A DNA stretch of 17,511 bases from Caldimicrobium sp964595655. Lineage in GTDB: Bacteria > Desulfobacterota > Thermodesulfobacteria > Thermodesulfobacteriales > Thermodesulfobacteriaceae. A model generated the notes under the pieces. The model was given only the letters and a program-made list of their open reading frames with translations, was not told the origin of the DNA and ran no database searches. The stretch spans positions 1-17,511 of the forward strand of contig CAZQQV010000032.1 of the NCBI GenBank assembly GCA_964595655.1, written 5' to 3'. Position numbers and translations under genes: made by a program. Positions 1 through 7,146 of the stretch are shown in pieces (position 1 is the stretch's first letter; each line of letters begins with the position of its first letter).

Positions 1-2665
1 AGAGACTCCCTTCTTCCTCAGAGACAATTTCAAAATTATATTTTAGAGCAAGTTTTATCATGGGAAGATTTTCCTTTCTAATTTCCATCCATATCTTTTT
101 ATAGCCATAATTTTTGGCAAAATCTAACAATTTACCCACAAGAATTGTTCCCAAGCCCTTTCCCTGAAATTGGTCTATGATTTCTATAGAAAGCTCTGCA
201 ATGTCTTCGTAAGTTTTCATTAAATGTGCTGCTCCAATTATTTTTTCTGAGTCATTCTCCTTTATAATGGCAACAAGCGTCATTTCCTGGTCATAGTCAA
301 TGTGACAGAATCTGATTAAATCACTCTTGCTTATGGGTTTATTAGATTGCTGAAACCTTAACAAAGTTGATTTTTCTGAAAGATTTTTGAATAGATCTCT
401 AAGGAGAGGTTCATCTTCAGGTTTTATAGGTCTTATAACAACAGAAGTTCCATCTTTAAGTTTTTCTTCAGAAACAAGATAATTGGGATAGGGACATATT
501 GAAAGATGAAAGGGACAAAAAACTCCTTCCTTTTTTTCATAAAGATCAAATACCCGTTCTCCCAAAAGAATGGTTCCTCTTACACAGTAAAAATTTTCAT
601 TATGATAGAGAATGGGGTTTATTATAATTTCTTCAATTACTGGAAAATCAATTATTAGATGAGAAAATTTAACAAGAAGTTCTTCAAGGCGATTCACAGG
701 ATATTCGAGAAGATTAATTAATTCGTAAATATTGGTTTCTTCAAGAAGTCTTTTTGCTAAAATTTGATTTAAAGGCGGAAGACCTATAGAGTAATCTAAG
801 CCCAGTTTCCCGAGACTTTCTCCAAGGCCAAAAATAATAACGCTTCCAAAAACTTTGGTTCTCTTTGTTCCAATAAGCAAAGGAACCTTCCCAGAGGTAG
901 GTATATACTCTTGAAGGACAATCTCCTTTTTGACATAAGGAAAATTTTTAAAGTTTTCCATAAGTAATTCTGCTTCTCTAACTAAAGAAGTTTCTGAAAA
1001 AATTCCTCGATAACTCGTGTCTATTAAGTAGTTTAATTCTGAAAGGGAAAATTGGGTTTCTGAGAGAATGGAAAGGGGATATCCAAGTTGTTTTCCCTTC
1101 TCAACTAACTCTTCTATAGAGGAAGCTATAGTATAATGGGGAACAGGAAAATCGTAAGCTTTTAAAATTTCCATAGTTTCTGAAAAAGTTAAAACCATTC
1201 TTCCTTCATCAAGGGCTTTTTCAATAATTCTTAGAACCTTTTCTTTGCATGGTTTAAAATCCTCAAGAATTATACTGGGAGTTTCAAAAAGAAGATCAAG
1301 ATTTCTTTGATATTGATATGAATAAATAAAACTTTTAACAGCCTCCTCTGGAGTATTATATACTGGAAGCCCTGCCTCGTTGAGATGTCTCAAGGCCTCT
1401 CGAATTTTTTCTGCACCAACAAAGGTGATTAATAGAGGTTTTTTAATATTTGTTGATTTATAGGCTGAGACAATTGAGAGTGCAATCTCCTTGGATGAAG
1501 GAGTATATTGAGGTGAATAAATAACCAAGATACCATCAATCTCTTTGGCTTGCATAAGTATTTGTAGAACAATTTTGTATTTTTCAGGGGGTGCTGTTGA
1601 CAATAAGTCTATGGGATTTTCTATTTCCTTCTGTTGCAATCCTAAGGCTTGTTTTAACTTTTCTTTAGTTTCTGAGCTTAGTTCAGCGGGTTTGCCTCCT
1701 AAATTTTTTAAAGTTTTTAAGGCAATATGGGAAAACCCTCCAGAGTTAGTAATAATTGCAAGACGAGGACCTTTAGCTTTGGGAAGTTTTTCAAGAATTT
1801 GAGCCAAATTAAAAAGATCACTTACCTCTTTTACCTCTAAAACACCAGCCCTTTTAAAGGCTGAGGAATAAACTTTATCTTCCTTTACTAATTCATCAAG
1901 AATGGTATAGCAGGCCTGGATTTCTTCTTTTGGAAAACCCCCCTTCAAGATGATAATGGGCTTGCTTTTTGCAAAACCACGAGTAGCTCTCATAAATTTT
2001 CTTCCACTTTCAACAGATTCAAGGTAGATTACGATGGCCTGAGTGCCCGGATCATACCCTAAATATTCAATCACATCCTCTACATCGACATCCACCTTTT
2101 CTCCCACAGATACAAAGTAACTAAAACCAACATTTTTTTCCACTGCCCAGTCAGGGATTCCTGAGGCAAGGGTGGCACTATCAGAGATAAAGCCAATATG
2201 TCCTTTAGGAAGGGCTCCTTCATAGAGACTTGCATTTAGATTTAATTTTGGAACAATAAATCCCAAGGTATTAGGGCCAAGTATTCTAATTTTGTGTTGA
2301 TAAGAGAAAATTTTAATTTCTTCGAGAATTTTTTCATAATTTTCAACAATTGTTTTGAAATCTGGATAATATAAGGCTACTGCCTTAACTCCCTTTTTGG
2401 CACATTTTTCAAGATCTTCAAACCATTTAGTTGGTTCAGTGGTAAAAAGTGCCAAATCAATATCTCTCGGAATGGAAAATAAATTAGGATAACTTTGAAT
2501 ACCCCAAAGAACCTCTTCTTTTTCAGAAATTAAAAAAACCGTTCCCTGAAATTTTCCAAATATGAGGTTTTTGAACAGGGTTTCTCCTAATAACGGATTT
2601 TTAGCATCATAAAATAGGGCGATTCTCTTGGGTTTAAATAGGTAATCCAGATTAAAGATAGACAT
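1..2665 (-). CDS. pat: Pat/PatZ-like GNAT protein acetyltransferase with degenerate NDP-forming acyl-CoA synthetase domains (C-terminus cut by window edge)
   Basis: The ATG is at 2665-2663; the frame stays open to the left edge, giving 888 residues with no stop. Order seen: CoA-binding Rossmann domain (about 1-130, with GPNTLG), succinyl-CoA-ligase-like domains (about 140-460), ATP-grasp-like region (about 480-700), then GNAT acetyltransferase (about 738 to the edge, beginning near IRPIKPED and containing IDYDQEM and the acetyl-CoA loop Q832-x-x-G-x-G). This is the layout of Salmonella Pat and E. coli PatZ/YfiQ, which acetylate lysines of enzymes such as acetyl-CoA synthetase. The phospho-histidine of ADP-forming synthetases (usual SHTGALAG) aligns with Ile255, and the ATP-grasp HKSDVGG motif is absent, so ligase activity is unlikely. 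Glu824 or Glu828 may be the GNAT base. No SD precedes the start. The substrate is unknown; the domain call is firm. Confidence 0.85.
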   Translation of the reverse strand, partial: MSIFNLDYLFKPKRIALFYDAKNPLLGETLFKNLIFGKFQGTVFLISEKEEVLWGIQSYPNLFSIPRDIDLALFTTEPTKWFEDLEKCAKKGVKAVALYYPDFKTIVENYEKILEEIKIFSYQHKIRILGPNTLGFIVPKLNLNASLYEGALPKGHIGFISDSATLASGIPDWAVEKNVGFSYFVSVGEKVDVDVEDVIEYLGYDPGTQAIVIYLESVESGRKFMRATRGFAKSKPIIILKGGFPKEEIQACYTILDELVKEDKVYSSAFKRAGVLEVKEVSDLFNLAQILEKLPKAKGPRLAIITNSGGFSHIALKTLKNLGGKPAELSSETKEKLKQALGLQQKEIENPIDLLSTAPPEKYKIVLQILMQAKEIDGILVIYSPQYTPSSKEIALSIVSAYKSTNIKKPLLITFVGAEKIREALRHLNEAGLPVYNTPEEAVKSFIYSYQYQRNLDLLFETPSIILEDFKPCKEKVLRIIEKALDEGRMVLTFSETMEILKAYDFPVPHYTIASSIEELVEKGKQLGYPLSILSETQFSLSELNYLIDTSYRGIFSETSLVREAELLMENFKNFPYVKKEIVLQEYIPTSGKVPLLIGTKRTKVFGSVIIFGLGESLGKLGLDYSIGLPPLNQILAKRLLEETNIYELINLLEYPVNRLEELLVKFSHLIIDFPVIEEIIINPILYHNENFYCVRGTILLGERVFDLYEKKEGVFCPFHLSICPYPNYLVSEEKLKDGTSVVIRPIKPEDEPLLRDLFKNLSEKSTLLRFQQSNKPISKSDLIRFCHIDYDQEMTLVAIIKENDSEKIIGAAHLMKTYEDIAELSIEIIDQFQGKGLGTILVGKLLDFAKNYGYKKIWMEIRKENLPMIKLALKYNFEIVSEEEGSL

Positions 2666-2677
2666 AGCTTGAGGATA

Positions 2678-2705
2678 AATATATTTAAAAGTCACTTCTT
2701 ATCAA
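2678..2705 (-). promoter_or_regulatory. sigma-70-type promoter of the pat-like gene
   Basis: On the minus strand TTGATA (2705-2700) and TATATT (2683-2678) are 16 bp apart, each one mismatch from consensus. Transcription would begin near 2671, only about 5 nt before the ATG at 2665, and no SD fits in that leader. The message is probably leaderless or nearly so. Confidence 0.55.
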
Positions 2706-2715
2706 GCCTTAAAAT

Positions 2716-2729
2716 TTCAAAATTTTGAA
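2716..2729. promoter_or_regulatory. 14-bp perfect palindrome in the pat/uvrC divergent region
   Basis: TTCAAAATTTTGAA reads the same on both strands. It lies in the 83-bp gap between the two divergent starts, just upstream of the -35 box proposed for the pat-like gene and about 20 bp before uvrC. This is where a dimeric regulator could act on both genes. AT-rich palindromes also arise by chance, so the role is only a suggestion. Confidence 0.3.
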
Positions 2730-2748
2730 GTAATTTATTTAAAAAGAA

Positions 2749-4554
2749 ATGCTGAATATTAATCTTCAAGAAATTCCGCAACAATCAGGGGTTTATCTTT
2801 TTAAGGGAAAAAAGGGAGAGGTTCTTTATGTAGGTAAGGCCAAGAATTTGAGGGCAAGACTTTCAAGCTATTTTAAAGGCAATGTCCTTTCCCCAAAAAT
2901 TCATCTTCTCTTAGAAAGGGCAGAAAGTCTTGAATACTTTCTTACACAAAATGAAAAGGAAGCTCTGTTACTTGAGGCCACTCTGATAAAAAAATATCGC
3001 CCAAAATTTAATGTTCTCTTAAAGGATGACAAAAATTATCCCCTCTTGAGGCTTTCTATAAAGGAGGAATATCCTGCTCTTCAGATTGTAAGAAGAAGAA
3101 AAAAGGGGGATGAGGCCCTTTATTTTGGGCCTTTTACCTCAGCAAGAGGTCTTAGAGAGATTTTGAAGCTCCTCTCTAAGACCTTTCCCTTAAGAAAGTG
3201 TAGCTTGGCTGAGATGAAAAGAAGAAAAACTCCCTGTATTTATTATCAAATAAAAAAATGCCTTGCCCCCTGTGTGAGAAATATTCCCAAAGAGGAATAT
3301 GAAAAACTTGTTCAAGGAGTGATTGATTTTTTCCAGGGGCGAGGAGAAAAACTCCTTGAAAAATTAAAAGCCGAGATGGAAAAACTTGCTGAAAATCTTG
3401 AATTCGAAAGGGCAGCCTTTTTGAGAGATAGAATAAAAGATCTTTCCTTAGTTCTTGAAAAACAGGCTGTGGTCCTAAGCGAACCCCTTGATCTTGATTT
3501 ATGGGAAGTCAAAGGAGAAGAAGATAAAGAATACTTCATTGTGCTTTTTGTAAGATTCGGTTATCTCTATGGCCATCAAACTTTCAGCGTAAAAAAAACC
3601 TTAGAGGAGGCCTCAGCCTTAAAGGATATCATATTTCAGTTTTACTTAGAAGGCAAAATCATTCCGGAAAAAATTTTTGTTCCACACCTTTGGGAGGAAA
3701 AGGAAGAATATGAAAAAATCTTTGAGGAATTGGCTGGACATGCCGTAAAAATTGAGGTTATTCCCGAAAATCCAGAATATCTTAATCTTAGAGGTCTAGC
3801 TTTAAAAAATCTTGATAACTTTATTTTTTCTGAAAAAAGAAGGGAAAAACCCTGGTATGCAGGCCTTGCCGAAGAGGTAATGCAGGTTTTTCGTCTTGAA
3901 GAGGAGCCAAGGATTATTGAGGCTGTTGATCTTTCTCAATACTATGGAAAGGCTCGAGTTGGAGCAATTGTTGCCTTTTTTGAAGGAGAACCCTATAAAG
4001 AAAGATACAGGCTTTACAAAATAAAAGGGGAGGGAAGGGATGATTTTTCAATGCTTTATGAGGTAGTTTACCGAAGGCTTAAAAGAGGGCTTGAAGAAAA
4101 CAACCTTCCTGATTTACTGCTTATTGATGGAGGAAAGGGGCATCTGGAAACAGCCCTTAAAGCTGCTGAAGACCTTGGAATTGATCAAGTTGCTATAAGA
4201 AGTGTTGCCAAAAATGAAAAAAGGGAGCCTGAAAAGGTCTATCTTCCAGGAAGGAAAAATCCTCTTTTTTTACCAAGATATAAAGAAGTCTATCACTTGG
4301 TTGGAAGAATAATGAGTGAGGCCCATCGTTTTGCCTCAAGTTTTGCCGAAAAAACCCTTAAAAAGGAGAGTTTAGTTTTCTCTCTTGAGGGAATTCCAGG
4401 GATTGGTCCAAAAAGAAGGGAAATCCTTCTTAAACATTTTAAAAGTCTTGAAGAAATCAGAAAGGCCCCTTTAGAAAAATTGGCAAGTCTTCCAGGCTTT
4501 AATCTAAAAATTGCCAAGACCTTGAAAAATTTCCTTTCTGAAAGGGAGCTCTAA
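2749..4554 (+). CDS. uvrC: UvrABC excinuclease subunit C
   Basis: Makes the two incisions flanking a DNA lesion after UvrA and UvrB have located it. All UvrC parts are present in 601 residues: N-terminal GIY-YIG nuclease (GVYLF, LYVGKAKNLRARL, about 14-50) for the 3' cut; four cysteines C151, C163, C171 and C175, with the same spacing as the iron-sulfur ligands of E. coli UvrC; a UVR UvrB-binding coiled segment (about 200-235); the RNase H-like endonuclease with D394, D460 (IDGGKGH) and H526 as the catalytic set; and helix-hairpin-helix motifs at the C-terminus (IPGIGPKR). Length is typical. The ATG has no SD, only an A-rich stretch, and I see no convincing promoter. The TAA overlaps the stop codon of the convergent Cys-rich gene. 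Confidence 0.97.
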   Translation: MLNINLQEIPQQSGVYLFKGKKGEVLYVGKAKNLRARLSSYFKGNVLSPKIHLLLERAESLEYFLTQNEKEALLLEATLIKKYRPKFNVLLKDDKNYPLLRLSIKEEYPALQIVRRRKKGDEALYFGPFTSARGLREILKLLSKTFPLRKCSLAEMKRRKTPCIYYQIKKCLAPCVRNIPKEEYEKLVQGVIDFFQGRGEKLLEKLKAEMEKLAENLEFERAAFLRDRIKDLSLVLEKQAVVLSEPLDLDLWEVKGEEDKEYFIVLFVRFGYLYGHQTFSVKKTLEEASALKDIIFQFYLEGKIIPEKIFVPHLWEEKEEYEKIFEELAGHAVKIEVIPENPEYLNLRGLALKNLDNFIFSEKRREKPWYAGLAEEVMQVFRLEEEPRIIEAVDLSQYYGKARVGAIVAFFEGEPYKERYRLYKIKGEGRDDFSMLYEVVYRRLKRGLEENNLPDLLLIDGGKGHLETALKAAEDLGIDQVAIRSVAKNEKREPEKVYLPGRKNPLFLPRYKEVYHLVGRIMSEAHRFASSFAEKTLKKESLVFSLEGIPGIGPKRREILLKHFKSLEEIRKAPLEKLASLPGFNLKIAKTLKNFLSEREL

Positions 4555-4769
4555 AACATTCCTTTTCGTAGGGTGCTTTTTTTCTTGGAGAGGGCATCCT
4601 GATTTTTGACCCATTTTGCTGTAAACTGTTTATAACAGGCCTCTTCGCAAAAATACCAGGGCTTATTAACACAGCAGGTTTTTACAGCAATGGGCTCTCC
4701 AGTTATGGTTTTACCACACCAGGAGCACTTAACCAGTTTTTTCCCTTTTTCTTTTACCTTTAGAGGCAC
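4551..4769 (-). CDS. Small Cys-rich putative zinc-binding protein (TRASH/MYM-like), overlapping thi4
   Basis: 72 residues, not assigned to a named family. It starts with GTG (4769-4767), chosen because AAGGAG lies 9 nt upstream inside thi4. Six cysteines form C15-x2-C18, the pair C32-C33, and C41-x3-C45 in WYFCEEACYKQF. This resembles a TRASH/MYM/YHS-type treble-clef metal site. Both ends are lysine-rich; there is no signal peptide or membrane segment, so it is probably cytosolic. Its first 41 nt overlap the end of thi4, implying coupled translation and equal supply. By context it could bring iron, zinc or sulfur to Thi4, or act as a metal-responsive regulator; neither is shown. Its TAG overlaps the uvrC stop on the other strand. 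Confidence 0.75.
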   Translation of the reverse strand: MPLKVKEKGKKLVKCSWCGKTITGEPIAVKTCCVNKPWYFCEEACYKQFTAKWVKNQDALSKKKSTLRKGMF

Positions 4770-5529
4770 CTTTCAGATCTCCTTCAATAATCTCTGCAAG
4801 CTTTTTTCCGCTCATAAGCATTCCACCAAAAATTGGGCCCATTCTTGGAAGACCATAGACCGCACAAACAGCAATTCCAGTAACATAAAGACCCTCAGCC
4901 ACTTTTCCAGTGTGCTCAACCACCAATTTTTCAGAAACCTCACTCCAGTTTGAGCGTTCTCCAGCCATTTCAATACCAAGTTCTGGATTCTTTCTTCCAG
5001 CAATGGCGATAAGCTCAGCATCATGGCCTGTTGCATCAACTAAGGCTTTGCAGTGGGTATAAAGGGGATCCACATGTAAGCCTGATAACTGAATAGCTGT
5101 CCAGTGCCAGAGAACTCCAACCACTCTTGGAGGATTATCTCTCACAATCACATCATCCACATTCACGCCAAGAAAAATTTTAGCTCCAGCATCAAGCGCA
5201 CCAGCTGCAAGCTTGGCAATAAGTTCTGCAGGGTCTATGGTTAAAAAACCATTTTCTACCTTTTTGTATCTGATTTTAAAATCTTCAACAATGGGAAGAG
5301 CCTCCTCTTGCACTACGATTTTAGGAATCATGTTACCACCACCGCCAATTCCTCCTCCAAAAGAAAGTCTTCTCTCATAAACTAAAACTTTAAAACCCTT
5401 TTCAGCAAGATACCTTGCAGCCGTTAAGCCCGATGGGCCTGCCCCAGCAATAAGAACATCAACATCACTGTATTCTTCAAGATCTTTCATCCCCTCACGA
5501 ATAATAGCCTGATTAATCTGAAGCTCCAT
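4729..5529 (-). CDS. thi4: Thi4-family thiazole synthase, non-cysteine (sulfide-using) type
   Basis: Makes the thiazole precursor of thiamin from NAD and glycine. The 266 residues show the FAD/NAD-fold dinucleotide loop GAGPSG (29-34), a glycine-rich segment (58-65) and the C-terminal GLPRMGPIFGGM block (226-237). Yeast THI4 sacrifices an active-site Cys as sulfur donor. Here that position is His152 in GLHVDP, as in Methanocaldococcus jannaschii Thi4, which uses free sulfide with iron and turns over repeatedly. I infer the same chemistry here. The ATG at 5529 follows a full AGGAGG with a 10-nt spacer. The 89-nt upstream gap has no TPP riboswitch elements that I can find. The last 14 residues are a basic tail encoded in the overlap with the Cys-rich gene. 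Named ribulose-1,5-biphosphate synthetase in some archaeal annotations; the GLHVDP context favours Thi4. Confidence 0.92.
   Translation of the reverse strand: MELQINQAIIREGMKDLEEYSDVDVLIAGAGPSGLTAARYLAEKGFKVLVYERRLSFGGGIGGGGNMIPKIVVQEEALPIVEDFKIRYKKVENGFLTIDPAELIAKLAAGALDAGAKIFLGVNVDDVIVRDNPPRVVGVLWHWTAIQLSGLHVDPLYTHCKALVDATGHDAELIAIAGRKNPELGIEMAGERSNWSEVSEKLVVEHTGKVAEGLYVTGIAVCAVYGLPRMGPIFGGMLMSGKKLAEIIEGDLKGASKGKRKREKTG
4779..4784 (-). promoter_or_regulatory. Shine-Dalgarno AAGGAG that fixes the GTG start of the Cys-rich gene
   Basis: AAGGAG reads on the minus strand 9 nt before the GTG at 4769, within the thi4 coding sequence. This supports the overlapping start over a shorter form beginning after the thi4 stop. 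Confidence 0.6.
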
Positions 5530-5539
5530 AAATGAAGTC

Positions 5540-5545
5540 CCTCCT
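5540..5545 (-). promoter_or_regulatory. Strong Shine-Dalgarno of thi4
   Basis: AGGAGG on the minus strand, 10 nt before the thi4 ATG. The rest of the 5530-5618 gap is AT-rich, with no riboswitch, no clear terminator and no convincing promoter, so thi4 may be transcribed on from the upstream operon or from a weak promoter. Confidence 0.6.
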
Positions 5546-5618
5546 AAAATTTATTAATTAAATTAAAAAATAACTTTGAAATTCCTAAACCAAGAGAAGA
5601 AGTGAAAAAAATAACTAA

Positions 5619-7133
5619 TTAGAGCTCTCCCTCAAAGGCAGGTTTGAAAATTTCTCTAAAATGATAACCACTGGCAATATGAGCTATGAGAAGAGGAAAG
5701 ACCTGCGGTTTTTTAATGACACATTTAAAAAGAAGTCTCCAGAAATGAAGTCTCCACTTATCAAATACCCCGAATTTAAGAAAAATTTTAGGTATCCCCA
5801 GAAGATATCCATAATTTACCTTAAGATAATTGAGATCTGGCTTGAAGTTATTGTTTATTTCAATGGCATCCAAAAAATCAAACAATCTTTGATAGTAGGA
5901 TTGAGTATTATATAACTCCCTTATTACCTTTTTATATCCCCTAATCAGCTTTTCATAGCCCATTTTGGGGATGATGTTTGTCTCAAGATCGGTGTTATCT
6001 CCTTTAAAAAAGGGTCTTATTCTCCCTTCAGCCTTTAGTCTATTGAAAAGTTTCGTTCCAGGGGGTGCATTTAAGAGCCCAACCATGGCAATAATTATGC
6101 GAGTTTCCTTGATAAAATTTATCAATCTATCAAAGATATCAGGAGGATCACTATCAAAGCCAAGAATAAAACCTCCCATCACTTCAAGCCCTTTTCTCTG
6201 AATCTTTCTTATATTTTCCACAAGGTTTCTTTTTAGATTTTGAACCTTTTTTACCTCTGCAAGGCTTTCTTCATTAGGGGTTTCTATACCAATAAAAACA
6301 GAATTAAAACCTGCCTTAACCATAAGCTCAATTAATTCATCGTCATCCGAAAGATTTATGGACACTTGAGTATAAAAATAAAAGGGATGCTTGTGTTTTT
6401 CTTGCCATTTTATTATAGCTGGAAGAAGCTCTTCTTTAACTTTTTTCTTTCCTCCAATAAAGTTATCGTCCACAAAAAAGACAGATCCTCTCCAACCAAG
6501 TTGATATAAGTTATCTAACTCAGCAAGAATTTGCTCCACTGTTTTGGTTCTGATAGCGTGTCCAAAAAGCTTAGTTACATCGCAGAATTCACAGTTAAAA
6601 GGACAGCCTCGGGAATATTGAATACACATACTGGTATAATGGGAAAATTTAATAAGGTGATAAGAGGGTGTGGGGCTTTTTGTTAAATCGGCAAATTGGC
6701 CCTCTGAGCGATAAATCTTTTTGGGATTTCCCTCTTTTAAATCCCTTAAAAACTTTGGAACAGTAATTTCTCCTTCATCAAGAAGAAGATGATTCACTTT
6801 ATCAAGAAAATCTTCACAAAAAGAAGTAAAAAGAGGTCCTCCAGCAACAACCCTTTTTCTTAAGGACTTAGCTTTTTCAATTATTTTACAAGCAGATTCC
6901 CTTTGAATAGACATGGCACTAATTAGGACAAAATCAGCCCATTTTAGGTCTTCATCTTTTAGGGAAGACACATTGAGATCAATCAATCTGATTTCCCAAT
7001 TCTTGGGTAAAAGGCTTGCAATCGTTAAAAGGCCGAGAGGGGGATGAGTAGCCCTTTTATGAACTAACTTTAAGGCGTATTTGAAACTCCAGAAGGTATT
7101 GGGATAAGCTGGATAAACTAAAAGGGCCTTCAA
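5619..7133 (-). CDS. Cobalamin-binding-type radical SAM protein, DUF4070 family (HpnP-like architecture)
   Basis: 504 residues. The N-terminal Rossmann-like domain (about 1-150, MKALLVYPAYP, PPLGLLTIA) matches the B12-binding domain of class B radical SAM enzymes, without a DxHxxG motif, as is common in the class. The radical SAM core has C177-x3-C181-x2-C184 for the 4Fe-4S cluster, VDDNFIG (221-227) and GIETP (282-286). The C-terminal part resembles DUF4070, the arrangement of the hopanoid C-2 methylase HpnP. No hopanoid gene is nearby, so a methyl transfer or other reaction on a lipid or cofactor is possible but unassigned. The start is TTG (7133-7131), with AGGG about 9 nt upstream; the MKALLVYP opening is typical of the family. 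It begins 13 nt after the response-regulator stop and so belongs to that operon. Confidence 0.85.
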   Translation of the reverse strand: MKALLVYPAYPNTFWSFKYALKLVHKRATHPPLGLLTIASLLPKNWEIRLIDLNVSSLKDEDLKWADFVLISAMSIQRESACKIIEKAKSLRKRVVAGGPLFTSFCEDFLDKVNHLLLDEGEITVPKFLRDLKEGNPKKIYRSEGQFADLTKSPTPSYHLIKFSHYTSMCIQYSRGCPFNCEFCDVTKLFGHAIRTKTVEQILAELDNLYQLGWRGSVFFVDDNFIGGKKKVKEELLPAIIKWQEKHKHPFYFYTQVSINLSDDDELIELMVKAGFNSVFIGIETPNEESLAEVKKVQNLKRNLVENIRKIQRKGLEVMGGFILGFDSDPPDIFDRLINFIKETRIIIAMVGLLNAPPGTKLFNRLKAEGRIRPFFKGDNTDLETNIIPKMGYEKLIRGYKKVIRELYNTQSYYQRLFDFLDAIEINNNFKPDLNYLKVNYGYLLGIPKIFLKFGVFDKWRLHFWRLLFKCVIKKPQVFPLLIAHIASGYHFREIFKPAFEGEL

Positions 7134-7146
7134 AGAATTTTTCCCT

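Noticed and set aside
2395..2412. TGGCAC-like sequence as a sigma-54 promoter
   Set aside because: The -12 part (TTGC) is missing at the right spacing and it lies within the pat-like coding region.
1..2665. Annotation as an ADP-forming acetyl-CoA synthetase
   Set aside because: The phospho-histidine position is Ile255, the ATP-grasp HKSDVGG is absent and a GNAT domain is attached, so a Pat-type acetyltransferase fits better.
5530..5618. TPP riboswitch before thi4
   Set aside because: The 89-nt gap lacks the CUGAGA and ACCUGAUC-type conserved blocks and is simply AT-rich.
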